NCBI RefSeq assembly: GCF_000142805.1 | Contig: NC_013083.1 | Coordinates: 1,364,001 to 1,428,000 of the forward strand | Length of the DNA: 64,000 bases | Direction of reading: 5' to 3' | Source: Lachancea thermotolerans CBS 6340 | Taxonomy: Eukaryota; Ascomycota; Saccharomycetes; Saccharomycetales; Saccharomycetaceae | In this document: one piece after another, positions 27,101-36,276 of the stretch | Layout: every line of letters begins with the position of its first letter | Numbering within the stretch: the stretch's first letter is position 1 | The notes under the pieces: model-generated | Told to the model about the DNA's origin: nothing | Databases searched by the model: none | Seen by the model: the letters and a program-made list of their open reading frames with translations, nothing else | Program-made: the position numbers and the translations under genes

Positions 27101-29775
27101 ATGTCTCGCTATATGATCCTGCCAGGGAACGCTTTACTCCTGTGACATTGAAAATCGGCAACAAATACGTTCAAATGATATCTGAGACTCCTTACCGCTT
27201 TAAAGTTACCGGTATTGATGAGGTGGTTGAAATTAATTTTAATAACGTGTATGAAGTGGCGAGCGTTGCATCCACAACTGTGTCATTTGAAACCGGAGTG
27301 CCCTCAGAATTCACTATAAATTTTGATGATGGATCAAAACTTGTGTTTTGCAGCTCAAAATATCTTGAGATCATCAAAATTTTTTATTACGCTCAGGCTC
27401 GAATAGAGGAAGAGTATGATAGTCCTAACTCCGAAAACACCAAACAGTCACACAATCCTCACAATGATGAAAAAGAGACACAAGAAATTTTGGGGAGTTT
27501 ATTGTTAGTGATATACGCTGGATTTTGCAGCGATGATGAGAATGTCAAAAACATTTCATACAACGTCCTCGCTGCAACCCAAGAGTCCTTCGGTTTAGAT
27601 TTTGGTTGCAAGCTTCGTGTTTCCCCTGAAGTGCATGTCCCGCATGATACATCAGCTTTCTGTGACTCTCTTCTCACGGGCCTTGCGAAAACTGCACCCG
27701 AGCTGTCTCTTGTGGTGTGGAAAGCAGTTTTGGAGGGGCTCTCGGATATTTTTGAAGTTCATCATGTCCCACATGTTATCAATAGTTTGACACCATGGGT
27801 TGGAAACCTCTACAAGTATGTGTATCTGGCAGATGATGAAAAAGGTCCAGAAAATGTCTCCTACATCATTAGGACCTTAATCAGCCTCAGTGTGAGGGAT
27901 TCGCGGCTAATTATGATTTATAGCCAGTGTATCTGGTCTACGCTCATCCTTGAAGCAGACTTGGTGAGCGTCATTGTCGATGAGATAGTCAATCACTCCA
28001 TTGACAGAGACTCAGAAGGAGCGGACTGGAAAAACGTCATTGCCCTCTTAACAAGGGTTTCAACTGTTGAGGTTTGCAGCGAAGTTGTGAACAGGATACT
28101 CAAGGTGACCCGATCTTTCCTACCGTCCTTAAAGATGGAATCTTCTACTAACAGTTGGTCGGAGTTGATAATTTTAGTGAATATCGGAGTTGCGCTATTC
28201 TTTGACTCACTTCTTCTTGCACAACTTTACTTACCGGAGGTTCTTTACATTGTTTCGCTGCTTATTGACGTCGGTCCTTCAGAAATGAGGCTTTCGCTGC
28301 ATAAATTATTAATGAACGTTTGCCAATCTTTATCTACAAATGAGTTCCTGCCGGCTGACAAAAGAAAAACTTTGGATGAGATCGAAGAAACCTTTTCAAG
28401 ACATAAAATGAGATTTATGTCTGGGTTCAGCCAAGATAAAGGACGCATTTTACAGAGCTTTAGTGCGTCGTCCTTCTTGAGTAAGTTCACTACTTTAGAG
28501 CACTTCATCAGCAACATTACCTTACTGATGGACTGTTCTTCAGAGAAGGACTGTGCACAATGGAAAGCGAAGTATAACAAATATGTCATGGACGCAGTTT
28601 TCAATGTTGATTCATTCTTGTCTGCTCGCGCGACTATGATTATCGGGATAATAGGCCAACAAGGTATTTCAGAATCTTTGTGTCAAAGTCTTCTGCTGCA
28701 GACCATTAAGACTATTGCAGAACCTTACATCAATGATGAGCAGCTTTTTTTCGTCATATCACATGCCTTCACTTACAGTAAGGTTGTGCTCGGATTATCG
28801 CCCTCATCGCCATTGTTGAAGCAGCTTTTTTGGTTGGCGACTACTTTTGCACAATCTCCTAACACCATATTCTATCACGGCGGACTCCTTTTCATGGCAA
28901 ACTCTGTGAAGCGCATATGTTCTGATAGAAGCCTGGGGGGCGGAGAACCTTTCCCCCAGCTACTCATCAGTAGCAGGCGTTTTGCTGATGCACTCTTTGC
29001 CGAACTTGAAGCTATGGTCGCTGTGCAGTGGACCGTTCAAAATTTTCCTCATATCGTATTAAATTTGGTGAGCAAGGGTATGCTGGTGCCTCATATAAAG
29101 ACGACGGCGGTGGACTGCTTAAAATTGTTTTTGACGTTGAGCTACAAAGACTTGTCATATGGCCCAAGTGAAGATTTCATGTGCTACCTTCTATTTTTTT
29201 ACCTGGTTTCTAGGCCCTCAAAACTCAGCGCATCATTAGAAGAACTGCAGGTCGAGCACAAAGTGGTTTATCTTGATGAACAGAACTTTGTTATCGAGAG
29301 CCTGCTAGAATGGCTTCAGTCTGGTTCCGAAGTCTCTTTGATAGCACTCTACCAAGCCTCTGTTTACTTTGCATCTGGTGGGTCTGATGAATTAAGCAAG
29401 CTTAGATATCTGCTTCTTGTGGAGCGCTTGGTTCAAAGCCGACCTAAAAAGGTTATCCAAATATATTCTCTGATCCGCAACGAACTAAAACGGATTTCAA
29501 CATTGGATGTTCAGTCCGAATTCCGTCAACTGGTTTTCTCTATAGCGCAAACGCTTGTAAAGGAGAAGGAGTACATGAACTGCGAGCAGCACCTAATCAA
29601 AACTAATGAGCTTTTAAAGTCAAGAAACCTTAGTGGCATTCGGATGATAGAGTTTCCCTTTCCCAACTCAGACTCCATGTCTGGCATTAGGACCAATCCT
29701 TACGCGATTTACGAGAGGAAAAAGCTTAGCGTCAAAATCATGTCTCGAATGCTCAGCTCGAGCGAGGATATTTGA
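21172..29775 (+). CDS. IRA2: Ras GTPase-activating protein, Ira1/Ira2 (neurofibromin) ortholog
   Basis: This single 2,867-residue open frame encodes the neurofibromin-type RasGAP that lowers Ras-GTP and so restrains cAMP/PKA signalling. The RasGAP domain covers roughly residues 1480-1790. It includes the arginine-finger loop VLRRNSCATRAL near 1533 and the FLRFFCPALVSPD signature near 1640. The Sec14-like lipid-binding module is about 1835-1945 (TYRTFQVYSKVWASKHYFVV), and the adjoining PH-like module about 1965-2080. The rest is probably helical repeat, with low-complexity serine-rich stretches near 360-390 and 715-800. S. cerevisiae Ira2 is 3,079 residues. It is the one ancestral copy, sitting between YBR141C and YOL080C orthologs. 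Confidence 0.96.
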   Translation: MSASLARFTYELIFNILPVKSGGNGTGEVESDPFFNNCRTLLFNLSTTYSVEFAIEETLRLIEVITKQQKTSALSEKALISLLVLLRLLSDIAETCWKDEDIRQMPQAHNYLDQEENISKSVAGFSTQRLCFHNARPKAVSSATAQKFIKALSRLKLSFGTARLSKRNSSSQYNPQNSPVSSSKNDAIFADQEQPILFKAVGTNVEYLCCFASAANPNEFSEFITSTIINPLASNHRASEGDATQYLELFSSYYITPSNLPRFLQTTSKILDHLKKTAYQEPMLMYSSQALMTWVLSRPNEYVAVMNDIKDSKDENTHAVCKCTSNLFDEMHSNFNVSYLLTITASSNAAIAEYKNSPSSSDVPSPVSSSGNSSYFSPDPIGTKRSRADSDSTNSCLSADYLNFSAMMGILFQGEEAANLAILRFLIVMLLFQPGIFEEMNLISFKHIPDEQNTSNDESLCRSNTEEEKRKPQSQLSKLRQSNHRKLQTLKFPSFTSGSKKVKFLSTLIKNINGSQIVSDTSLLDTLRSLVVLFRIASAIHLADTESPIVSFSRRLLFVVGDSLQLCEASQGKKNPVIARCLARNPTSHTRLHIAFFAPALILDPTSFITRLTQFTQNKHSGFKHLRTLTEGFKMFFRIPNIPKLYLETVLRSTDFFKKTLVEMSDVILAASQYFSDNMSSIVEGVLNGSMKNDFEESIYPSIPTAALHPQILRNSPNKGDALSTTSSSSVSSGASSHGEKRSNSKGAGDKPEILAPHARRASGSSFTASSRSSKPSSSEGEKPMHGVRSQLENLHKNVKSPLRFSRSREPSNESLHPTPLQTTNFKASSDTPPIVTHNLTFTDLADARVTLVNIISVYRRMIQYYFVSLDGAEPTKVSEDYSLLIKPLFVGLIDDQPAVQETAKSFAAIIALYALKLENDKSCEQMQLVLYKGAAYLVTLISTTLFNLNLSDSKREQLLDVVLKYLDVRLRLKSCLDRETLQKIEGDTFKLLHGAIGRALFASLYSHEPRIHVLLKACFKNFLRELDSHDKMMGNTQETEKYNKNFFYSMCKDNYVSSGAVAFQRRLRSDILKYVEFPDKMLFDTLNLMYNQWVAFGQRSHLNSTEASHFRNLAGIIAASCGVFLTIDSQVLKESPYIANMQQEVSELVDYFLSMQCLWLNDSDLLTRENSKDIISTELHPLAFKLLFKNLKKRVDDLEDLDLTISENDSSFLLLEQVILILRTMLEREDSKGELILVSLEILSLVNQLFKIVGDINHESTRYYKAIIHLSKMLRSFENTEKSICISGYLLIKNRWLQLAISWFKSTIFKEFDLENLARPHREMDLKRRDIDYLYIDTSIESSKALAYITKDLMLEVPLSISESELKRSKAVTFGNYFSIMLKGLERSSCVENYPTTLRHKIGVLNDNIITSLTNLLNANVDVGLKYALPIGYSKNQSIKVAFLKVFVKIISNFDIHKVKFSAYKNKLIEEFVEESLKNPRFISLAARICPANDIDALSSSMLTVFEVKNAAHIIVVELIKDEIQNASRYADVLRRNSCATRALSMFSRLKGSDYLAKTLKPVLEGIINKGESFEIEKLSPDDPDAERNAQLFTKYLEMLIDSIVNSISSFPPEFFILCQTIYLSVRNKFPGYEKVAVGSFIFLRFFCPALVSPDAENIVDIVTPPQKRSFVIMAKVVQNIANGSINSMKWPLLNSRSSFLHECSEKVSKYLTEIANPTRVITTRVSSERKVTVSEFNYLHRYIYQHGLEIRGEVIAGIKSNEDFNTMKRVSAFTDNLLSALGQPRMEFRNEIPPFIRDKMDQYPELYDFMSRHSLRTFDFKDDFPFINEAVSSEGLPIIIFTYKLLQKQTCDTEALTYRTFQVYSKVWASKHYFVVDCTGFDVHAADDKKLLTFFFNLIPDEAAKNCARFYYHNMTEDFLKMWLPIFKAHNPYLIPYNTPHDFINSDSNSDTIKSLKLTPFSNEVYTDVRVTLHDVSLYDPARERFTPVTLKIGNKYVQMISETPYRFKVTGIDEVVEINFNNVYEVASVASTTVSFETGVPSEFTINFDDGSKLVFCSSKYLEIIKIFYYAQARIEEEYDSPNSENTKQSHNPHNDEKETQEILGSLLLVIYAGFCSDDENVKNISYNVLAATQESFGLDFGCKLRVSPEVHVPHDTSAFCDSLLTGLAKTAPELSLVVWKAVLEGLSDIFEVHHVPHVINSLTPWVGNLYKYVYLADDEKGPENVSYIIRTLISLSVRDSRLIMIYSQCIWSTLILEADLVSVIVDEIVNHSIDRDSEGADWKNVIALLTRVSTVEVCSEVVNRILKVTRSFLPSLKMESSTNSWSELIILVNIGVALFFDSLLLAQLYLPEVLYIVSLLIDVGPSEMRLSLHKLLMNVCQSLSTNEFLPADKRKTLDEIEETFSRHKMRFMSGFSQDKGRILQSFSASSFLSKFTTLEHFISNITLLMDCSSEKDCAQWKAKYNKYVMDAVFNVDSFLSARATMIIGIIGQQGISESLCQSLLLQTIKTIAEPYINDEQLFFVISHAFTYSKVVLGLSPSSPLLKQLFWLATTFAQSPNTIFYHGGLLFMANSVKRICSDRSLGGGEPFPQLLISSRRFADALFAELEAMVAVQWTVQNFPHIVLNLVSKGMLVPHIKTTAVDCLKLFLTLSYKDLSYGPSEDFMCYLLFFYLVSRPSKLSASLEELQVEHKVVYLDEQNFVIESLLEWLQSGSEVSLIALYQASVYFASGGSDELSKLRYLLLVERLVQSRPKKVIQIYSLIRNELKRISTLDVQSEFRQLVFSIAQTLVKEKEYMNCEQHLIKTNELLKSRNLSGIRMIEFPFPNSDSMSGIRTNPYAIYERKKLSVKIMSRMLSSSEDI

Positions 29776-29844
29776 AGCGAATAATCGTATACATGACTTT
29801 TGTAATATACACTACTTCCTAGGTGCGAAGTTCCGTAATTTCAT

Positions 29845-30681
29845 CTATTTTTTAGTTCCAAACTTGATTTGATGTAACCTTTCGAACTCTTTCCGGTCAG
29901 ATTTGTAGATAAGCATGGTAGCTCTAGCATCTTCAATGGGCGAGTGCTCGGCTCCCTGGATGTCAATTCCAAGAATTTCTTTTGCTAGTTTTTTCAAGCT
30001 AGGTGTTTTCCCCCCAGCGTATTGCTTCCTGAATGGAAGGTGTCTAGAGGTGTCTCTGATAGCTGATCGTGGATGGGAGAGAAAAAGCGATTGCAAATCG
30101 TGCGCCACTGAATGCCCGACTAAAATTCTGTTTTCGAGAGTTTTTGCAACTTTTGCTTGTGCAACAGAGAAAGGAACCGCCTCTTTCATGTCCTGGGGTC
30201 GTACCCCACTAACCCACGTTCTCCAGTCTGTTACTTTTTCCTGTGGCTTCACAAAGACATCAAGGACAACGTGCCCGAAGTAGTTCACCACTGTTGCTCT
30301 CGCGAGTGCCGAGTCCTTACCTTCAGGTCCAACCCCTACAAACTCACAATCTATGGCAACATACTTTCCAATTTCTGAAGCTCTGTTGATACTTCTCGCT
30401 GCCGCGTCGGCCTCGAGGGTTTCTTCGAGCTCTGCCGCTAGTGGTTTGGACTTTTCTGTCTGGTTAACTTGAAGCTTTCTCTCTTTAATTTTCTCTATTT
30501 CGTGGTTCATTGAATGAACCATCCCCATAATGTTTTTTTTGCCCTTAGGACCCTTCTTGTTATTGGCGGTGCTGTTCGAAATAACATCTTTTCGTTTCGT
30601 GGTCTTCGAAACTTTGCCTTTTGAAGGCTTATGCACTTTTTGCGTCTCTTGCAACTTCAGCCAGTTGGATGAAAGTACCAT
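29845..30681 (-). CDS. REX4: Rex4 DEDDh RNA exonuclease
   Basis: This 278-residue 3'-5' exonuclease of the Rex4/ISG20 group acts in pre-rRNA processing. The first 100 residues are lysine-rich and probably nucleolar-targeting. The exonuclease core starts at YVAIDCEFVGVG with catalytic D111 and E113. It continues with GHSVAHDLQSLFLSHP (motif II) and ends with HSPIEDARATMLIYK (motif III, H and D), so all DEDDh residues are present. The S. cerevisiae protein is 289 residues. It is convergent with IRA2 (stops 69 bp apart) and divergent from AVO1, exactly as in YOL081W-YOL080C-YOL078W. Confidence 0.95.
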   Translation of the reverse strand: MVLSSNWLKLQETQKVHKPSKGKVSKTTKRKDVISNSTANNKKGPKGKKNIMGMVHSMNHEIEKIKERKLQVNQTEKSKPLAAELEETLEADAAARSINRASEIGKYVAIDCEFVGVGPEGKDSALARATVVNYFGHVVLDVFVKPQEKVTDWRTWVSGVRPQDMKEAVPFSVAQAKVAKTLENRILVGHSVAHDLQSLFLSHPRSAIRDTSRHLPFRKQYAGGKTPSLKKLAKEILGIDIQGAEHSPIEDARATMLIYKSDRKEFERLHQIKFGTKK

Positions 30682-31083
30682 TTTAGTTTAAGAATATAAT
30701 GCAAGCTTTGAGGCCTTTATATGCGTAAATGGCGCTGCCGCCTGTGCCACTCTGTGGTGGAGTGAAAAATTACCGCTAGGAAAAAACACTTTTCTCAGAA
30801 AAAAGCGTCTTGAGGCCTGAGGAATAACTCGGTGAGCCTGCTCTAATCGGCCCTTGGTGTTTGTTTATTTGTGCAGAACAGTGGTCTGGAGGTGCATCGA
30901 AATAGATGAGCGGTGCTAGCGAAGTTTTAGTGAGCTCATCGCCGAGAAATTTCATGATACCTCTGTACGAAAATCATATTGAAGAAACAACTTTCTTCTC
31001 TCATAAACAAATGATAAGGTAAACATGAGGCTTATTGTAAGGAAGGGAATTTTTGAGCTGTGCCATGGCCTAATTCATACCTA
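30682..31083. promoter_or_regulatory. REX4/AVO1 divergent promoter with PAC and RRPE-like sites
   Basis: This 402-bp region holds CTCATCGC (reverse of the PAC core GCGATGAG) at 30935-30942 and TGAAAAATT (RRPE-like) at 30763-30771, nearer REX4. Those fit co-regulation of REX4 with other ribosome-biogenesis genes. No RNA gene is seen. Confidence 0.55.
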
Positions 31084-34000
31084 ATGGACGTGGTGAAATC
31101 TATCAATCGGCTTCGTGCTTCATTTATCACGAACTCAGATGACGAAGACCAAGCAAGAAGGGTTATTCAACCATTTACGAACAATGTGGAAACCGCATTG
31201 CCAGCGAGCATAGAAGATATTTATCGCACTCATAGCGGGGAGAACTTACTTACTGTTCTAGAATCACCCCCCATTTCTAGAGATTACATGGATCGGATCA
31301 CTTCCCTTCAAAAAACTAGGTTTGACAGAACATCTGCAGTAACAGGCAGTACAAAAACAAAGGCGCTGACTAGAGATTCGAGTCGTGACCTTGATCTTTC
31401 CATTAAGAATTCTGATAAAGAAACCACGGTTTCAGCCACTACATCGCGAGCTGAACCTGCAAACACCCTTAAGCCAACAACATCAAGGGGAACTTCTGTG
31501 GGCAATAACTCGCTAAAAAAAAGCGGCCCAGCTCTCCCCAAAAGCGCTACTCCAAAAGCTGAATTCGGTGACTCCCGGGGGAGCGAAACAAAAGTCAAAA
31601 GGAAAAAGCTGTTGTCAAAAATCTTCAAGGGACACGGTCACGACAACGGCAGCAGATCATCGGCGATACAAGAGACTAAGCCCACTGATCGCAACAAAAA
31701 TAAGGCAGGAACCAGCTTTTATGACTCAGCTTTTTACTACGATGAAATTTTAGAGGAGGATGATGATGATGACGATGATGATGATGATGATGATGCGGAG
31801 CGGAATGATGAGTTTTTCCTCAGCGGACTATCTACTAGTCCAGAAAATGGATCAGGAAAGCCTAACAAAACTTCAAAGCTTGCGAATTTCCCTCGCTATG
31901 CCCAAAACGTTCTCTCGGCGCCTGATATAAAGAGTAATGCGATACACACACATAACGAAGGGAAAAGTTCCAGCTCTCTTCACAATAGAGACGAAATTCG
32001 GAGTACTCCAAGCAGAGCAGAAGCTTCAGACTTAGACTCATACATGAATGAGGATGATCTGAAGGGGCTTGATCTTGAAAGTGATAAATTGAGCGATCTA
32101 CAGACTGATGAACCAACGAATAGAGCTCAATCTTCCGCTCGCAGTGGAGAGAGTGGTACTGCTACTTCAACATCTGATGAGAGCAACTACGACTTCTCAG
32201 ACAAGTCATCTTATGGAAGGTCTTTACTTGGTTCGGACCTTCAGAAAATCGAAAATACAGGCTATGCACGGGAAGATGATGCAGGTAGTTCCGCTGTTGA
32301 TGATTCCATATTAGCTGATGACCTTATGCATTTAGATTCAATGCCAGGTCATTCTGTTCCGCAATCGCAAACGTTTAAGCTTCTCTCTGTCGGTCAGCCT
32401 TCGACATTTATGAATGATAGGCCTCGAATACGGCCGGATGATGAGAGATTAAGAGGCGACGGAAATAATTTTCCAAACCGCAATACAACAACAGGCAGTG
32501 CGAGTAGCAAGCGCAACGTTATAGCCCACAGCTTAACCGGTAGTATCACTAAAGCGAAGCCTTCGCCTCAAGGCTCTTCCAATGAGACCTGCCAAGGCAG
32601 CCAGGTCAGGGTGACAAGTAGACATAGAAGGACAGCAAGCGAACCTAAAATTGCAGGGCGCATGCCTCGCTCATCCGCCGAGCCCTTAGTGTTCAACAAA
32701 GTTGAGCTAAATAAACCGGGCGAAGGCTGTTCTTCCCAGCTAACGAATATGTTGAACAAAAAAAAGAGCCAAGCCTCAAACCCCCTATCATATTTTGGTT
32801 TTGTTTCTGGGGACAAGGTTACAACTTCTGAATCGACGACTCTACACGCATACATCCAAGATTCAAGAGAATTCAAAAAAAAACCGTTTATTTTAAATGT
32901 CAGAAAATCTGCGTCCGTCTTTGAAGTGATCGGGTTTCTCTTGTACCAGTATCAGACTAAAAAAAAACCTGAGGCCGACGTCGACAGCTCTAACTCAGGG
33001 GAGTTAGAGAATCCTAATGATTATGTTTTGAAGATTGTCGACGAAGACGGCGAGCCTTTCGAAGACAATTTTGGTACAATAGATCGCAAGAAAAAAATAG
33101 GCGCGCTCTTTGACAATGAGGTTGTGCTATGCAGAGCCAAAAATGAGGAGGAAAAGGAAAGAAATGAGCTCGACACACCTCTTCCATATTGTCAAGAAAC
33201 CGATTGTACTGGGGAAGAGGGCCTGGTAAGTAAATCTGTGACGGAACCTGGAATAAAGCAGTTAAGCTACTACAAACCGATTTTGAATGTCACAGAAAAT
33301 CCTGCCGATACCGAAGAAGACGTGTTAGCCGACGTAAAAATATTTTTGTATCCCAACGTCAATCCGGAGTTTAATTACACGAAGATCAAGGCTCCTCTGT
33401 CAACGTCTCTCAATGATGTTCTTTTACGGTATTGCAAGATGAAATCAATGAATCCATTGGATTATGCTTTAAAAATAAGTGGCAAGCGGCTCATCGCGGA
33501 CCTGGAAAGCAGTGTTGGAGAGTTAGATGGCAATTATAAGCTTGAACTCATTACTAAGAAGGAAATTAAGGCACTTGGACTTAAAAGCATGAAAAAATCC
33601 ACGCTCGGGAAACCCACTCTTCCAACAATTCAAAGCGCTGACCTGACCCCAGTCACATTGGACAACAGGGAGCGCTATCTAGCAGCGGTAAGCTCTATTA
33701 ATCCGCAAATTACTGATACTAATGACGGAGATAGCAAAAAGTCAGGATTGATACCAGTCAAGAAAGCTGCACATTCTAGGCACAAGCGAAACAAAATCTT
33801 ACAAAATGGTGAATCAAACGCAGGACCGGCTGGGTTTTTTAAACTCAAAAATTCATCAAAATCGTCTCTCCGCAACAGTAATCAAGCATATCAGCCCTCT
33901 TTCTCTGATAACTCTGGATTGAACTTAGATACCAGTTATAAAGACATCTTTGCCGGCGCTTATTACAAATACAGAGTTTGGAGAAGACAACAGATGTCTT

Positions 34001-34293
34001 TCATTAACAAACACGAAAGGACATTGGCTATAGACGGTGACTATATCTACCTTATTCCTCCAGAAGATGGCTATAACTGGCATCATGAAAGTACCAAAAC
34101 GAAATGCTTTCACATGAGTCAAGTGGTGTTTATTGAAAGGTCGAAACGCATTCCGGAATATTTCAAGATGTTTGTAAACAGACCCTCTGGGTTGAAGAGA
34201 TACTACTTCGAAGCAGTGAATGCGGCTGAGTGTACAGAATTAGTGACCCGCATCCAAAAACTAGTTTCTGCCTACAAAATGAATCATAAGTAA
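31084..34293 (+). CDS. AVO1: TORC2 subunit Avo1 (Sin1 family)
   Basis: This 1,069-residue essential TORC2 subunit positions substrates for Tor2 and tethers the complex to the plasma membrane. The N-terminus MDVVKSINRLRASFI matches yeast Avo1. A disordered, serine-rich region spans about 90-530. The CRIM domain is about 540-700 (NPLSYFGFVSGDKV then FILNVRKSASVFEVIGFLLY). A Ras-binding-like domain covers about 748-826 and the C-terminal PH domain about 955-1065 (YYKYRVWRRQQMSFINKHER, then GLKRYYFEAVNAAEC). Twelve consecutive aspartates lie at 226-237. The start is the ATG at 31084; a GTG eight codons earlier is in frame but not expected to be used. Confidence 0.95.
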   Translation: MDVVKSINRLRASFITNSDDEDQARRVIQPFTNNVETALPASIEDIYRTHSGENLLTVLESPPISRDYMDRITSLQKTRFDRTSAVTGSTKTKALTRDSSRDLDLSIKNSDKETTVSATTSRAEPANTLKPTTSRGTSVGNNSLKKSGPALPKSATPKAEFGDSRGSETKVKRKKLLSKIFKGHGHDNGSRSSAIQETKPTDRNKNKAGTSFYDSAFYYDEILEEDDDDDDDDDDDDAERNDEFFLSGLSTSPENGSGKPNKTSKLANFPRYAQNVLSAPDIKSNAIHTHNEGKSSSSLHNRDEIRSTPSRAEASDLDSYMNEDDLKGLDLESDKLSDLQTDEPTNRAQSSARSGESGTATSTSDESNYDFSDKSSYGRSLLGSDLQKIENTGYAREDDAGSSAVDDSILADDLMHLDSMPGHSVPQSQTFKLLSVGQPSTFMNDRPRIRPDDERLRGDGNNFPNRNTTTGSASSKRNVIAHSLTGSITKAKPSPQGSSNETCQGSQVRVTSRHRRTASEPKIAGRMPRSSAEPLVFNKVELNKPGEGCSSQLTNMLNKKKSQASNPLSYFGFVSGDKVTTSESTTLHAYIQDSREFKKKPFILNVRKSASVFEVIGFLLYQYQTKKKPEADVDSSNSGELENPNDYVLKIVDEDGEPFEDNFGTIDRKKKIGALFDNEVVLCRAKNEEEKERNELDTPLPYCQETDCTGEEGLVSKSVTEPGIKQLSYYKPILNVTENPADTEEDVLADVKIFLYPNVNPEFNYTKIKAPLSTSLNDVLLRYCKMKSMNPLDYALKISGKRLIADLESSVGELDGNYKLELITKKEIKALGLKSMKKSTLGKPTLPTIQSADLTPVTLDNRERYLAAVSSINPQITDTNDGDSKKSGLIPVKKAAHSRHKRNKILQNGESNAGPAGFFKLKNSSKSSLRNSNQAYQPSFSDNSGLNLDTSYKDIFAGAYYKYRVWRRQQMSFINKHERTLAIDGDYIYLIPPEDGYNWHHESTKTKCFHMSQVVFIERSKRIPEYFKMFVNRPSGLKRYYFEAVNAAECTELVTRIQKLVSAYKMNHK
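31759..31794 (+). repeat. GAT trinucleotide run encoding 12 Asp in AVO1
   Basis: Twelve aspartate codons in a row, eleven GAT and one GAC, lie in the disordered part of Avo1, bounded by GAG-GAG and GCG. The single GAC interrupts the run after four repeats, so the array is only partly slippage-prone. Length may vary between strains. Confidence 0.9.
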
Positions 34294-34357
34294 ATATTTG
34301 ATAGTTTTGGTTCTTGTCTTTGGAGAGCGCACGCGCTAAATATATAGGCGGGCCTAT

Positions 34358-35848
34358 TTAGTATCCGAGCGAGTAATCACCAGATATCCACCTGTTGACC
34401 ATTTCCAAACTTGCCTCTGGCTGGTTGTAGGGAACCATATGGCCTGCACCAAATACACGAAGAAATGTGAAAGATGAATAACTCTTAACTTGGCCGAGTG
34501 TCTCCCCCGAGTCCTCAGATTTCCAAGGACGTAGAGGCAACACAGAATATTGCTCCTTATGCTTCCATTCAAGCTCATCAGACCAAGCTAAATTTCCAAG
34601 CCAGTTGCAAATAAAGTCTTTGTCACCTGCATAAAGCAGTACCGGAATGTCTCTGTTGACAAGTTCCGCCACATATTGTTGGAAGGGGCGGTTGTTGTCA
34701 CCAGTCAGCAAGAACGCCAAACCCACCTCGTTGCTACAGCCTGTAAAGTTTGATACATCAGAGCCCAATGCCACCTGCACCTCTGGTTGATTGAGATAGT
34801 CTTCAACGTAGCTCAGGCCAGCATAGCATAGCCCGCCCTCCTCTGTCTCACAAGGAGAGCGTATGTCATAAACGTTCAGGCCTGTTTTAGTGTAAGCACT
34901 CATGGCCATATTCTCACAGTATGCGCCAGCTGCAATACAAGCGAACGTGGAACTAGAGGAGTAGCATGCATTGTTCAAAGCTCTGCAGCGAGGCATTTGG
35001 TTTCTCATTTTGGCGCATTCTTCCTCAGTTATCACGGCTTTGTAACCACCCCTGCCACACGCCATGGGCTCATAGTAGTCATACTGGACTAAAGAATCTG
35101 TTATCCCGTTGCCAATCATGATGGAGGTGAGATTGAAGGTTTTGTCAGATTCATGAACGACAGCGATTTGATGGGCAATCTCTGGGATGTAATGGCCAGC
35201 GTATGATTCACCTGCAATATGGAAGTCGTTAGATCTAAACTGTGGGAACTCTTGGAAAAACAACTCCAAGAATATGAACACATCCTTTCCTGCTGCGTTA
35301 GTGGAGGCAACTCTCTCGTCACCATAGGAAAAACCAACGCCTAAGGGCTGCTCCAAGAATATGACAGTAGCATTGTTATTCCAGGAGTACGGATTGCGAA
35401 CGGGCTTTAGCTCAGGGCCGACGGAAGAGGGGCCAAGTTCGAAAAATAACCCCGTGAAAGAAGAGCACCCTGGACCACCGTTCAGCCATAGAATAACGGG
35501 GTCATTGAGTGGGTCGTTTCTGGATTCAAATGCCCAGTAAAAGAAGTGTTTGGAATCCTCGTAGTCCAGATACCCCGAGTACTGCTTGACAGAATCGACA
35601 CCCAGCTTCGAAGGGTCCACTCTCTTTACCCTCATCGAGTAGGTGTCATCAAGCTCAGACTTTATCGTGACGAACTCGTCCAGACTTTCACGCACATTTT
35701 TGATAGACTGCACGGTATTTTTTGGGACTCTCAAGCCTTTCCATAAGTGCGCAAGGTCGCTTTCTAGGCCTAGCCCCTCCAGTAGCGAGAAAGCGCTAGC
35801 AATGGATGACAAGCCGAGCAGTGAGTAAGCCGCTGAGGATAATTTCAT
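34358..35848 (-). CDS. ATG42: Vacuolar serine carboxypeptidase (Atg42/YBR139W type)
   Basis: This 496-residue carboxypeptidase Y-like enzyme removes C-terminal residues from peptides in the vacuole lumen. The signal peptide is MKLSSAAYSLLGLSSIASAF. A propeptide precedes the mature fold (YSGYLDYEDSKHFFYWAFES). The oxyanion region is WLNGGPGCSS. The catalytic serine lies in GESYAGHY near 214, aspartate in LLYAGDKDFICNWLGN near 405 and histidine in GAGHMVPYNQP near 469. Mature-domain cysteines look intact and there are several N-glycosylation sequons. Position beside BRX1/ATP19 points to YBR139W rather than PRC1. In S. cerevisiae this enzyme helps degrade autophagic bodies with PRC1. Confidence 0.92.
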   Translation of the reverse strand: MKLSSAAYSLLGLSSIASAFSLLEGLGLESDLAHLWKGLRVPKNTVQSIKNVRESLDEFVTIKSELDDTYSMRVKRVDPSKLGVDSVKQYSGYLDYEDSKHFFYWAFESRNDPLNDPVILWLNGGPGCSSFTGLFFELGPSSVGPELKPVRNPYSWNNNATVIFLEQPLGVGFSYGDERVASTNAAGKDVFIFLELFFQEFPQFRSNDFHIAGESYAGHYIPEIAHQIAVVHESDKTFNLTSIMIGNGITDSLVQYDYYEPMACGRGGYKAVITEEECAKMRNQMPRCRALNNACYSSSSTFACIAAGAYCENMAMSAYTKTGLNVYDIRSPCETEEGGLCYAGLSYVEDYLNQPEVQVALGSDVSNFTGCSNEVGLAFLLTGDNNRPFQQYVAELVNRDIPVLLYAGDKDFICNWLGNLAWSDELEWKHKEQYSVLPLRPWKSEDSGETLGQVKSYSSFTFLRVFGAGHMVPYNQPEASLEMVNRWISGDYSLGY

Positions 35849-36276
35849 CGAAGGGCTGTTGAAGCTTTCTTCAACCTCAAGTAGTACAAGATCAGGTTGC
35901 TTCGAAAAGTGTATACCAATGTCTAGACAAGAGAGAACTGTCCTGGTCCCTCAAGGGTTATCTTTGTGTGTTCGTACGACACTATTGATGCACTGGTAAA
36001 CGAACATGATTATAAAATTACACCAAAATGCGCACCAACAGGCTCATTCAAGGGCTATCACCGGATGCCACTACATGTCGGTTTTGCTGTAGACTTTATT
36101 TCTGTAAAAGTGGCGTTCTTTGTTTCCTCACTTCTCCCTGTCTCTCTATTGGTCCATCTTGCTTTGTTCACGAGACCGACCTTTGACATCAAAAAATTTG
36201 CCTCGAGAAGTTCAATTATAGATATACCTACTCTTCTAATCCAATATCCATACGAAGAACTATTCTAAAGTCGAAA
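35849..36276. other. Intergenic: promoters of ATG42 and ATP19
   Basis: This 428-bp divergent promoter region has AT-rich stretches on both sides (near 36008-36023 and 36190-36245). A 100-codon frame at 35966-36268 begins with GTG and looks accidental. I recognise no clear activator site. Confidence 0.45.

Noticed and set aside
35966-36268. 100-codon ORF between ATG42 and ATP19
   Set aside because: It begins with GTG, spans the divergent promoter region and has no recognisable family.
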